NCBI RefSeq assembly: GCF_008935055.1
Contig: NZ_CP043028.1
Coordinates: forward strand, 1,952,501-2,016,500
DNA length: 64,000 nucleotides
Direction of reading: 5' to 3'
Source of the DNA: Pseudobutyrivibrio xylanivorans
GTDB taxonomy: Bacteria > Bacillota > Clostridia > Lachnospirales > Lachnospiraceae
The translations under genes and the position numbers were made by a program. Below the pieces are notes generated by a model. That model was not told the DNA's origin. It saw only the letters and a program-made list of their open reading frames with translations, and did not search any database. Positions 28,208 through 37,188 of the stretch are shown piece after piece. Each line of letters begins with the position of its first letter. The stretch's first letter is position 1.

Positions 28208-29253
28208 ATTTCACCACTCTCTAATTCCTCTAATATTCTTTTCAACGAATGAATATTTGTATACCCTAATTTTTCAAGAGTCTCTTCAATATCCTTGTAA
28301 TAAAAAGTTGCAGTTACAATTACGGCGTTGTCAAAGCACTTATATTTTGTTGATTCTTCCGCAGATATTATTTCTTTTTGTGGATAATCATCTTTTACTT
28401 TCTTGCTATTATCAATTACATAATTAATGGTACACCCTTCATTTATCATCTCGCGCTCAAGCAATTTTCCTATTTCTTTATACCCATATATAATTATTTC
28501 TAGCTTGTTATCCTCCTTAAAATATTCTTTTATACATCTTCCGTTTTGTATTAAATTCATCCATCTAGTGTAAATCCAATAAAATTCTCTAGATTTTTCC
28601 AATTCACGCTCAATACATATATTCGCATCAACTGTTTTTATATTGATTCTTTTATAGTTTTCGAAATAATACTCTTCATTACCGTTTTTTAAATTCATTT
28701 CCAAAATCTTTTTATCAAATGGAAAATTTTTAATTTGGCTCTTGTAAATACCTATTAATATCGACTTTTTCTCTATCACATCAGTAATATCTAGGTAATG
28801 CGTAGCTCCGCTAACGCTATGATGCACCTCATATTCGTAAATCTCTTTTTGTTCGATATTTTGCATTTCAATTGCATTCATAAGACACACTAATGAAGCT
28901 GTATGATCTGGATGATTATCGCTTCTACCTGTTACAAAAATCTTTGTGTAAATTGATATATCAATATCATTTAAACAAAAAAGATGGGCGCACAAAGTCC
29001 CATCTTCAATATTTAGCATTTTATAATTCTTTAAACCAACATTCTTCATTGCTTCCACAAATTCGTATTTACGAATCTTCGCAAGCCTACAAGGCGTAAC
29101 ATCCCCTTGGCCTTGTCTACCATCGGTTAGACAAACTACATCACATTGGTTTCCATATTTTAATAACAATCCGCCACATCCTATACTTTCATCATCTGGA
29201 TGTGGAGCGATTATTAGGATTTTATCTTGTTTATCTATGACTAGTTCTTTCAT
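28204..29253 (-). CDS. PIG-L deacetylase with C-terminal Rossmann module
   Basis: A PIG-L/LmbE family protein. Zinc-dependent members remove the N-acetyl group from GlcNAc-containing substrates. The metal motif IIAPHPDDESIGCGG is near the N-terminus and the second histidine pair is in SDNHPDHTASL. After about residue 250 comes the operon's shared module: IIIYGYKEIGKLLE, YVIDNS and DNAVIVT. I start at MKELVIDKQDKI because GGGGGAG precedes it; an ATG seven codons upstream is possible. Together with WecB it suggests that amino sugars are used and partly deacetylated. Confidence 0.83.
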   Translation of the reverse strand: MKELVIDKQDKILIIAPHPDDESIGCGGLLLKYGNQCDVVCLTDGRQGQGDVTPCRLAKIRKYEFVEAMKNVGLKNYKMLNIEDGTLCAHLFCLNDIDISIYTKIFVTGRSDNHPDHTASLVCLMNAIEMQNIEQKEIYEYEVHHSVSGATHYLDITDVIEKKSILIGIYKSQIKNFPFDKKILEMNLKNGNEEYYFENYKRINIKTVDANICIERELEKSREFYWIYTRWMNLIQNGRCIKEYFKEDNKLEIIIYGYKEIGKLLEREMINEGCTINYVIDNSKKVKDDYPQKEIISAEESTKYKCFDNAVIVTATFYYKDIEETLEKLGYTNIHSLKRILEELESGEI

Positions 29254-29274
29254 ACTCCCCCTAAAAACATCCAA

Positions 29275-30240
29275 TCAGCTCTTACCATTCGCTACGTAGA
29301 TATTCATAATTGGATCCCCACAAGCAATATATTTCTGTTCATACATCTTAAAAACTCCATTTTTAATTATTTCCGTATGACATCTTGGGTTTAGGTAAAC
29401 TATAAATGTATTCCTTGGGCATCTAGTTACACTATCTTCAATCTGACTGATTACAGATTTAAATACATTTCCCACAAATGGATTATTTAGAAAAAACACA
29501 TTATAATTGTCTATATCAGAAAATATAGTAGCATCCTCATTATATATGACCGCAGGAATACCAAGTATCTCCATGTTTTTTCTAGCCTTAATTACTATTT
29601 CCTCAACTAATTCTATTCCAGCCAAATTATCAATTCCATTAATATAGGCATCAAAAAGAATTTGCCCTTTCCCGCAGCCATAATCAAATAGATTTACATT
29701 TTTATCTAAGTTCTTTATAGTCTGAAATACTTCGTCTACCGAAATTGTATCAAAAGGAGTGCTTATGCTGTTATCAGTTCCAACATAAATATCTGGTCTA
29801 TCATTAGCTGTTGTGTTACCAAAATCAATTTCCATATTATTAATCTGTAAGAAATCTATATAGCTTACTCCTATTTCATGTCTAATATCATATAGGTTAT
29901 CATTTTTCTTGTATCCATACATATCTAAAGTTTTTTGTACAAGAGAAAAATCTAATATAGTCGATAAAACTATATATTTTTTATTATCTATATAGTTAAA
30001 TAATGTCGATCTGTACATTGATGGACTACCACCAATAACTAAATCACATCTATCGTCTATGATATATGCAACATTAGCGTTATTATCCTCTGCTTCCAGT
30101 AACCATTTTATAAAAGCTCCGCCCTTTGCATACCCCCATATAATAAACTCTTTTTTCTCTTTAATTGCTTTTTGTTTTAGTTCTTCAATATACAAATATA
30201 AATCGTTCAATATGTGTTTATGACGTTGTGTTCTCTTCAT
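29275..30240 (-). CDS. SAM methyltransferase with N-terminal Rossmann module
   Basis: A 321-residue protein. Residues 30-125 are the shared module (FIIWGYAKGGAFIK, YIIDDR, KYIVLST). The C-terminal half is a class I methyltransferase: motif I NLFDYGCGKGQILFDAY, an acidic motif II (GIELVEE), and FFLNNPFVGN in the position of the NPPF motif, a pattern shared by N-methyltransferases. The catalytic substrate is not identifiable. The gene overlaps the upstream acyltransferase gene by about 23 bases. Confidence 0.75.
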   Translation of the reverse strand: MKRTQRHKHILNDLYLYIEELKQKAIKEKKEFIIWGYAKGGAFIKWLLEAEDNNANVAYIIDDRCDLVIGGSPSMYRSTLFNYIDNKKYIVLSTILDFSLVQKTLDMYGYKKNDNLYDIRHEIGVSYIDFLQINNMEIDFGNTTANDRPDIYVGTDNSISTPFDTISVDEVFQTIKNLDKNVNLFDYGCGKGQILFDAYINGIDNLAGIELVEEIVIKARKNMEILGIPAVIYNEDATIFSDIDNYNVFFLNNPFVGNVFKSVISQIEDSVTRCPRNTFIVYLNPRCHTEIIKNGVFKMYEQKYIACGDPIMNIYVANGKS

Positions 30241-31360
30241 ATTTCTCTCCCATTTTTTCCAATACTTTTTGTTTTATATCTATCCAATAAAAGTATTTCG
30301 TACCCTTTTTGTCTAAGATATTTTCTATATCCTTATTGTATGAATTCATAGTAACTATTATTGCATCAACATTCGGCCAAACATCATCTGGTGAAATCAC
30401 TTTGACCGAACCATCCCCATTGAGTGCTCTATCAATTGCGCAAATAATATTTACACCAATATGTTTATTTGCTTGTAAAAACTCCTTCCCGCATACCCCA
30501 AAGCCGTAAATTACTATATTTTTAACTCTATTAGTATCAAAAAAAGTTTTTACACTATCAAAAAAACTATCTCTATATATTTTACCAGAATAGCAATTCC
30601 TCTCCTCCGCATAAAATCTCCTCTTATAATCCAATCCACTTTTTCCCAAGAAAACATACTTTACACCATCATTGGTCATTTCCTCAAGGAAATATGAATA
30701 TACTAAAAATCCTGGCGAGCACTTCTTGTATTCCGTGTTGTAACTAAAATTTTCAAAATACACCACGTCTTTATATTTACAATAAAATAGAATTGCTACT
30801 AATTCATTATCTCCCAATAATTTGATTGCATTTGTTACGTGATATTTTTTTAAATATTCATCTGGAGATAAATTGTATTCGGTACCATGTGTACACTTCT
30901 TCCAAAGAAAATATGTCTCCACATCTGACGGCTCTATTTTATCTACATTTTTAATACAAAATTCTTTAAAACACTCCTTTAAAATTCTTCTCTTCCTTTT
31001 TAATGTATGTTTTCCTTTACTTCCTAATCTATTCAATAATTCATCTGACGAACTTGGCAATCTTATCATCATATCGCCATGTAAAATAAGCTGATTATGA
31101 TAGTCATTCAATGCAGATCTTACATCTATTGAGGATATATTTTTTTCTGCATCAAAAATAGTCTCAATAAACTTTTCAAAAACACTTTGCGGAAAATATT
31201 TTCCCCACACATTTATTTCTGCAACCGCGCCATCAATATGGTATTGAAATTTGTATTTTATACCTTCATGAATAATATATGTATCATTTACATCATCAAT
31301 ATATATCAAATCCAATCTGTTATATATTAAATTGTCTGAGTCAAATACTATTTCCCGCAT
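30218..31360 (-). CDS. GNAT/FemAB-like acyltransferase with C-terminal Rossmann module
   Basis: A protein of the BioF2-like GNAT acetyltransferase class (Pfam 13480 type). Recognisable parts are 'GSKGKHTLKRKRRILKE', 'LLGDNELVAILFYCKYKDVV' and 'PGFLVYSYFLEEMTNDGVK' followed by 'GLDYKRRFYAEE'. Such enzymes add acyl or aminoacyl groups during polysaccharide or envelope synthesis. The last ~95 residues are the shared module: NIVIYGFGVCGKEFL, CAIDRA, VDAIIVT. I start at MREIVFDSDN, which has GAGAAGG upstream; the longer reading from 31387 overlaps the preceding gene and has no site. Confidence 0.75.
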   Translation of the reverse strand: MREIVFDSDNLIYNRLDLIYIDDVNDTYIIHEGIKYKFQYHIDGAVAEINVWGKYFPQSVFEKFIETIFDAEKNISSIDVRSALNDYHNQLILHGDMMIRLPSSSDELLNRLGSKGKHTLKRKRRILKECFKEFCIKNVDKIEPSDVETYFLWKKCTHGTEYNLSPDEYLKKYHVTNAIKLLGDNELVAILFYCKYKDVVYFENFSYNTEYKKCSPGFLVYSYFLEEMTNDGVKYVFLGKSGLDYKRRFYAEERNCYSGKIYRDSFFDSVKTFFDTNRVKNIVIYGFGVCGKEFLQANKHIGVNIICAIDRALNGDGSVKVISPDDVWPNVDAIIVTMNSYNKDIENILDKKGTKYFYWIDIKQKVLEKMGEKYEENTTS

Positions 31361-31376
31361 GACCTTCTCACCAATA

Positions 31377-32855
31377 TTAAACAACATTCATCAGTTCTTC
31401 TATCGTCATATACTTACACTTTTTTTTCTTCAATTTTTCAAAATCTGCCTTGGGAGTTGTTACTATAACTATATCAACTTCCGGTAAAACATCATCAATT
31501 GTGTATACAAAGAATCCAGTATTAATTTCTGTTGCATCTTTATCTATTCCATATGCTATTTCGATTTCTGTGCCTTTTAATTCTGCTATTATATGTCTTC
31601 CGATATTCCCTAGACCGTATATCGCAGCACTTTTTACATTTAAATCCATTAGTATAGTTGCAAATGTGTGATTTTTCTCATATCCTTTCAATAATTTCTC
31701 ATATATACCTTCATAGAATTTTAATTGTTTAATTCTGTCATCTTGTTTTTTTATTCTAATGCTCTTACCTTTTTCTACTATTCTTTTGCATTTTTCTATT
31801 CCTTCATTATCTAGATTATTACCATCAATAACTCCTCTTTTTAATGCATCTAGATACTGATATTCATATATTTCATCAGGTTCAAGATACATTCCTTCCC
31901 CCCATTCATTCCATGCATTAACAAACAAAAACTCATTATTCTTTAGTTTACTAATGTATGATAGATTTTTCATTTGCTCATAGAATAATTCTGGCGTACT
32001 ATCCTTAAATATAGAACCTCTTTTACCTCTACGTGGGCTATCATCATATCCTGGTGTTCCACAAAATAATACTTTTTCTTCAGCAATCGCTGCACTTGTA
32101 ACTATCTGTTCACAAACTTGCTCATATTGAGTGATTTTATCCAAATATAATCCAACATTATTTGATTCGAGAAGTAATATAGCAGATGCTGCTTTGAACG
32201 AGGCATTAACTCCAACAAAATAAATGCCACTAAAACCATTTTCTACCGCTAATTTTTCCCAAACTAATGACATTTCATCTATACAATATATATCCAATGG
32301 TTTATAGACAATAAACAATGGTTTATTATCTATTTTTATATATCTTTCATCTTTAAAAAAATCTAAAAGATAATTAAAATGATCTATCCACTCTTTCTTT
32401 TCCCCGTAGTTTTGTTTCAATAATATTCCATCACCCTTAGGACGTTCTTCAATATTTGAATTCCAGCAAACTCCATTTATAGCACTCCAAGTTCTAATCC
32501 AACTTTCATTAGCCCATGTAAAGCAAAATGGCATATCAATATCCTTCCACTGCAATAAATTTTCTGCTGGTTTTTCCAATATTTTTCTTCCATCTTCAAA
32601 ATAGTAATGATAAAAACTCTGACCATAAACATTATATTTTTTCATCAACTCAGCCTGCCAACTCATTGTCTTTTTGTCTAGTAAATTATAATAATTCTTG
32701 TTTAATGGTACATGAGGCTGATAATGACCATCAAAATACTGTTTTGCCCCCTTTACTGCTGTCCATTCAGTGTATCCTTCCCCCCACCATTCATTATTCT
32801 CTTTTATCTCATGAAACTGAGGGAGATACATTGATATTACTTTTAACATAATCAT
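31377..32855 (-). CDS. WbsX-like glycan enzyme (GH99-like) with C-terminal Rossmann module
   Basis: A 492-residue protein. The first ~350 residues match the WbsX/'glycosyltransferase WbsX' family (Pfam 14307), related in fold to GH99 endo-mannanases: it opens 'ISMYLPQFHEIKENNEWWGE' with the family's YLPQFH and GYTEW motifs, then FCFTWANESW and 'LFVNAWNEWGEGMYLEP'. These proteins occur in O-antigen and capsule loci. The last ~90 residues are the shared module: AIYGLGNIGRHII, YGIDKD, VDIVIVT. Enzymatic activity of WbsX proteins is not firmly settled. Confidence 0.82.
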   Translation of the reverse strand: MIMLKVISMYLPQFHEIKENNEWWGEGYTEWTAVKGAKQYFDGHYQPHVPLNKNYYNLLDKKTMSWQAELMKKYNVYGQSFYHYYFEDGRKILEKPAENLLQWKDIDMPFCFTWANESWIRTWSAINGVCWNSNIEERPKGDGILLKQNYGEKKEWIDHFNYLLDFFKDERYIKIDNKPLFIVYKPLDIYCIDEMSLVWEKLAVENGFSGIYFVGVNASFKAASAILLLESNNVGLYLDKITQYEQVCEQIVTSAAIAEEKVLFCGTPGYDDSPRRGKRGSIFKDSTPELFYEQMKNLSYISKLKNNEFLFVNAWNEWGEGMYLEPDEIYEYQYLDALKRGVIDGNNLDNEGIEKCKRIVEKGKSIRIKKQDDRIKQLKFYEGIYEKLLKGYEKNHTFATILMDLNVKSAAIYGLGNIGRHIIAELKGTEIEIAYGIDKDATEINTGFFVYTIDDVLPEVDIVIVTTPKADFEKLKKKKCKYMTIEELMNVV

Positions 32856-32886
32856 TTACCCCGACATAGTAATCCTTATATTAGAT

Positions 32887-34569
32887 CTATCCAATAATCA
32901 TTTTAGGTGTAATAAAAGGTTTCACATAGTTATGTAAATACTCCTCATTTCTGTTAAAACCGCATACATAATCACCAAAGTTTTTTTCCATTTGTTTAAA
33001 AGCAATGACTTCAAAATCTTTAAATCCGAGTTTTGCATAGTATTCGTCAATTGATAAGAAATTCTTATAATATGCCATATATACACAGTATAATTCCTTA
33101 CATGCTCGCCAAGAAACGAAACGATATGGTATTGGAAAATCAAATACCCACTCAAAATCTATCGCATATGCATTACCTGTATCGTCTATGATAATGTTTG
33201 AGAAAAGTAAATCTATATTAGTTATTCTGTAACTCATTGAATTCTCGACATAAATGTCACCAAATACTTCTGTAAAGCTTGTCGTCTTTTCAAATTGAAT
33301 TAAATTATCCTTATCAGGTTGATAATATTTATTTATCAATTCATCAACACTTTTTATAAATTCATCTGAATCATTTCGATACTTATATAATATTTCAACA
33401 AGTGTTTTACCTTTGATATAGCCCGAATAATACTTCCCTTCTTTAATGAATCCACAACCTTTTTTTAACATATTATTCGCAGGAACCCAGTTTTCTTCAT
33501 TCTCTTTTATTCTTTTTATATGAGAAAAAGCCTCCTCTGTTAGTGCCGATTTAACAACTCTAACACCATCTTCCGTATTTGTTATCTTTGTCGAAATACG
33601 ATACTCACATTTTCTTTCTCTATTATACTTAGCAAATAAGACATCTTCTTCAAATTCTTTCCCCGCTATTATTAAAAATGAATTAGACATATATTCAAAC
33701 ATTCCATCCGAAGAAATCTGATCATTTGCCACATCCTCCATAAAATTATATATACGCGTCTTAGAATAATTGGTTTTATATGTCCGTATATCTCCTGGTT
33801 TCGGTAATATATCCTGAGAATATATCTTCATAGGCAGCTTATAATCAGGAACTGGATAGTAAAAATTGCATTTTAAAAGCCCCACTTCTTTTAGCATTTC
33901 CCTAAGCTCATTTCCAGAGAATGTTCTAACATCATGACATCCCACATAATCATTTATTCCAACATATGGTTGCCCCATATGGTCTTCAGGTGCTCCATTC
34001 AAATATTTCAGCCCAATCTTGTTTTCAATTGCAATTATTATTTTCCCCTTATTTGATAAATGCTTTTTCACAATTCTAAGTAGATTCGTGTAAGGGTGTT
34101 TTCCATGAATATAAAGGCCTGCATACTCCAATACTCCAATCAATGTAATAACATCATATTGACCTAGCTTCTTCTCCACATCTTGAAAATTACCTAAGTA
34201 TATCTTTATATTGTTCTTATTCTTATTTCTTTCCGCATTAATAAGTGTCCTTCTCTGAGATAATTCTACACAATCCACTGACTTTGCTTTATTAGATAAA
34301 ACACTTGTTACTGCCCCACATCCCGATCCAATTTCAAGCACTTTACTATTTCTATCTATATTACACCATTCAATTATATTCTCTCTTATATCTGATAAAT
34401 GATATAAAACAGCCCACTCGTTGCTACTATGTAGAATCTTACTCTCCTCATTCATGACTATGGCATCATAAATCGTATTCTCAATGCTCCCATCTGAATA
34501 CAGATCCTCTCCAGGATAGAATTCATAATCTATAAGAACACCTCCAACTGAATTTACCATTTTTCCCAT
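32887..34569 (-). CDS. Methyltransferase fused to a kinase-like domain
   Basis: A 560-residue two-domain protein. Residues 60-240 are a class I SAM methyltransferase (VLEIGSGCGAVTSVLSNKAK, 'ITLIGVLEYAG', 'LSNKGKIIIAIENKIGL'). Residues 330-540 look like a degenerate aminoglycoside-phosphotransferase or LPS-kinase fold: 'FIKEGKYYSGYIKGKTLVEI', then NIDLLFSNIIIDDTGNAYAI and DFEWVFDFPIPYRF, in the place of the catalytic and metal-binding loops. It lacks the Rossmann module. It could methylate and phosphorylate the same sugar residue, as terminators of O-antigen chains do (WbdD is such a methyltransferase-kinase). That analogy is inference. Confidence 0.75.
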   Translation of the reverse strand: MGKMVNSVGGVLIDYEFYPGEDLYSDGSIENTIYDAIVMNEESKILHSSNEWAVLYHLSDIRENIIEWCNIDRNSKVLEIGSGCGAVTSVLSNKAKSVDCVELSQRRTLINAERNKNKNNIKIYLGNFQDVEKKLGQYDVITLIGVLEYAGLYIHGKHPYTNLLRIVKKHLSNKGKIIIAIENKIGLKYLNGAPEDHMGQPYVGINDYVGCHDVRTFSGNELREMLKEVGLLKCNFYYPVPDYKLPMKIYSQDILPKPGDIRTYKTNYSKTRIYNFMEDVANDQISSDGMFEYMSNSFLIIAGKEFEEDVLFAKYNRERKCEYRISTKITNTEDGVRVVKSALTEEAFSHIKRIKENEENWVPANNMLKKGCGFIKEGKYYSGYIKGKTLVEILYKYRNDSDEFIKSVDELINKYYQPDKDNLIQFEKTTSFTEVFGDIYVENSMSYRITNIDLLFSNIIIDDTGNAYAIDFEWVFDFPIPYRFVSWRACKELYCVYMAYYKNFLSIDEYYAKLGFKDFEVIAFKQMEKNFGDYVCGFNRNEEYLHNYVKPFITPKMIIG

Positions 34570-36059
34570 AGCATTCTCCTATAATCTACACCCATATTGA
34601 TTAAATTCTCTTCTACAGATTTTGCTATACTCTCATCTTCTATGGCTATAATAACTCTACTTTCAGAATTAATTATTTCACTAGGTGACTCTATGCATCT
34701 TCCAAACATTGGTTGTATTCGTTTATAGTTTTTATCCACCCAGTGCTCAATTGTATATTCTGAACTCAATTCATCATATATAAGTTTTCCTATTTTTCCT
34801 GCACCATAAATAGATACTAGACATCCTTTATCTATCTTCTCTTGCAATTTATATATGCTATCTCTTAAATTCTCTGTTTCAACCTCAATACCACATCCAG
34901 TAAACAATTGAATATATAATTCATCAAATGTCTTTTCTGTCCACTTTATAAGACCTTGCTGAGGTACGATGATATCGTTGCCATTTAATATATTGTTATA
35001 ATGCCCATGCCATCCCCTTGTTTTATTTTCAACCATATATCTTGGTTTTCTATCATTAAAAATCTTTTTATTGGCATGCTCATATGATCGTAGTGGATAG
35101 TGCCTATTTAATATTTTCAACGGAAAGACTTTCGGATCATCAATTTTCGCTAAATGCCCACCTGATTGTTTTAAATCAATATTCTCACATTTCTTCCATG
35201 TTTTTGTCTGTTCAAAATGAGCTTTTCTATGACCGAAATCAAACCAAGTATCTTTCATAAAAATAGAGCTATCATCACGCTTTGTCACCTTAAAATCTAT
35301 CACGGTGTTTTCTATCAGGTTATATCCCAAAGAATCAATATAATATATCGCCTCTTTTAACGTCACACCTTTCCACGGAGCAACTCTGTATTCATCAGCG
35401 TCATAATGAATATACCAATTATAATTTAGTTTTTTGCTTATATTTTCAGAAAGCATCAGTTGATTATACCAATCATAATAATCTTTTCTTTCATTTTCAG
35501 GATACCTTCTTCCAAAAACCCTTTGAGGAAAATTATTAACTAATTTTTTTATAATTTCATACGTTCCATCAGTCGACCAGTTGTCTATAAGATATACATC
35601 TATGCCCTGTGACAAAAGATACATTGTCGTCTGTTCTATTACATCCTCCTCATTATAAACATGTATTATGGCCAGCACTTTAAATTCATCAGGTACCTTG
35701 CGATAACAAAAACTAAAACACGGCCCATAAAAATTAACTTTTATATCCTTGTCTAATTCTGAAAGACAATAACCGCTAGCTTCTACACTATTATCTATTG
35801 TCAAAATAATATTGTTTTCTTTCAATAATTCTATAATATGATTTAACTCAGTCTTATCCCCCACCATTTTATTCAAATATACAACAGCATTCGCAGGTTG
35901 TGCTTTAGAAAGATTCTTCACCCTTGTTTTTAAATATTTATCTTTTATAAATTCAACTTCATCATTTGCATATATAATATCGCTTCTATTGCATTGAAGG
36001 AATCTAAGTAACAATGTGGAAAGATTTTTTTCACCTATAGAAGAAATACCTCCCGCCAT
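34554..36059 (-). CDS. GT2-type glycosyltransferase with C-terminal Rossmann module
   Basis: A 501-residue glycosyltransferase with a GT-A fold: 'LAIIHVYNEEDVIEQT', YLIDNWSTDGTYEII and the nucleotide/metal-binding WYIHYDADEYRVAPW. It resembles the GT92/GT2-related 'glycosyltransferase family 2' proteins that use DADE. About 120 residues precede the GT domain and have no clear family. The shared module closes the protein: VSIYGAGKIGKLIY, HWVDKN, RVIIAI. I start at MAGGISSIGEKN, which has a perfect AGGAGG site; the longer frame to 36104 would overlap the neighbour. Confidence 0.82.
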   Translation of the reverse strand: MAGGISSIGEKNLSTLLLRFLQCNRSDIIYANDEVEFIKDKYLKTRVKNLSKAQPANAVVYLNKMVGDKTELNHIIELLKENNIILTIDNSVEASGYCLSELDKDIKVNFYGPCFSFCYRKVPDEFKVLAIIHVYNEEDVIEQTTMYLLSQGIDVYLIDNWSTDGTYEIIKKLVNNFPQRVFGRRYPENERKDYYDWYNQLMLSENISKKLNYNWYIHYDADEYRVAPWKGVTLKEAIYYIDSLGYNLIENTVIDFKVTKRDDSSIFMKDTWFDFGHRKAHFEQTKTWKKCENIDLKQSGGHLAKIDDPKVFPLKILNRHYPLRSYEHANKKIFNDRKPRYMVENKTRGWHGHYNNILNGNDIIVPQQGLIKWTEKTFDELYIQLFTGCGIEVETENLRDSIYKLQEKIDKGCLVSIYGAGKIGKLIYDELSSEYTIEHWVDKNYKRIQPMFGRCIESPSEIINSESRVIIAIEDESIAKSVEENLINMGVDYRRMLWEKW

Positions 36060-36073
36060 AAATAGACCTCCTC

Positions 36074-37171
36074 TTACCACCATGCATCTGTATAAACAAT
36101 ACATTTTTTTATTTTATATTCCTTTAGAGTTTCCAATACTTCATATACTTTTTCTATTCCCACAGCAATCACAATATTGTACTCATCCGACAGTTTTACC
36201 ATTTTTTCAAGTGAAATCACTTTTATTCCACAATAATAATTATCTACTTTATTTATATCTCTATCGGCGAAAAACTGTACATTTTGCGAATGACTTTCAT
36301 AATATAATTTACCTATTTTGCCTGCCCCGTATACCACGCTCTTTTCAGTAAATTCTTTTTCCTCTACCATTTTTAATACATCTATTTTCTCTTTTAGTAT
36401 TCTTTTATTCTCCTCAGACATTTCACTGAAATGCAATATATGAAAATATATTCTGCATAACTTTTCCGGTTTATCGCCCAATAATTCAAGTATCTTATCA
36501 AGGTATTTTAGTTTCATTTGAGCATTGCTTTTCTGCACATCATAATATCTTGTTTTTGACAAACTATTACTATGCATACGATAATCATATAAAACATCAT
36601 TTATATAGCCTATACTTCCGTATCTAAAATACACTCGCAACCAATAGTCATAATCCTCCACCAAAAACATTTCCTTATCGTATTCTCCCACTTCTTTGAG
36701 AATTTCACGCCTATATAAAAAACATGCTCCTACAGCATTATTTACCAGCATATTTTCATTTTGGTAGAGTCTACTTTCTCCTTGAAGTGCCCCCGTTTCA
36801 GAAATAAATTTCATCTTTGCGCAGACCATCATTTCAGTTTTATTGTTTTCTAGGAAAGTATACATTTTCTCAAGAGCATCAATATGATAGATATTATCAT
36901 CGGATGTCCAGGTTAAATATTCGCCTGTTGCTATTCTAAATCCCTTATTAAGTGATATGGGTATCTTTAGGTTTGTTTCATTATTGACTATATGAATTCT
37001 ATTATCTTTATTAGCAAATATCTCGATTATCTTGCCTGTTTCATCAGTTGAACTATCATTGACAATAATTAATTCCCAATCTTTAAAGGATTGCGCGATT
37101 ATACTTTTTATTGAATCACCAATAAATTTTGAGCCATTATATGTTGGTAATACAATTGATACTCTCGGCAT
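36074..37171 (-). CDS. Family 2 glycosyltransferase with C-terminal Rossmann module
   Basis: A 365-residue protein with a canonical GT2 N-terminal domain: VSIVLPTYNGSKFIGDSIKS, IIVNDSSTDETGKIIE, and 'TGEYLTWTSDDNIYHIDAL' with the DD metal-binding motif. 'VEDYDYWLRVYFRYG' is the usual acceptor-side motif. The last ~90 residues are the shared module (SVVYGAGKIGKLYY, FFADRD, YNIVIAV). The ATG of MPRVSIVL has GGAGG five bases upstream, so the first four codons of the longer frame are left out. The donor sugar is unknown. Confidence 0.88.
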   Translation of the reverse strand: MPRVSIVLPTYNGSKFIGDSIKSIIAQSFKDWELIIVNDSSTDETGKIIEIFANKDNRIHIVNNETNLKIPISLNKGFRIATGEYLTWTSDDNIYHIDALEKMYTFLENNKTEMMVCAKMKFISETGALQGESRLYQNENMLVNNAVGACFLYRREILKEVGEYDKEMFLVEDYDYWLRVYFRYGSIGYINDVLYDYRMHSNSLSKTRYYDVQKSNAQMKLKYLDKILELLGDKPEKLCRIYFHILHFSEMSEENKRILKEKIDVLKMVEEKEFTEKSVVYGAGKIGKLYYESHSQNVQFFADRDINKVDNYYCGIKVISLEKMVKLSDEYNIVIAVGIEKVYEVLETLKEYKIKKCIVYTDAWW

Positions 37172-37188
37172 ATTATCCTCCACTCATA

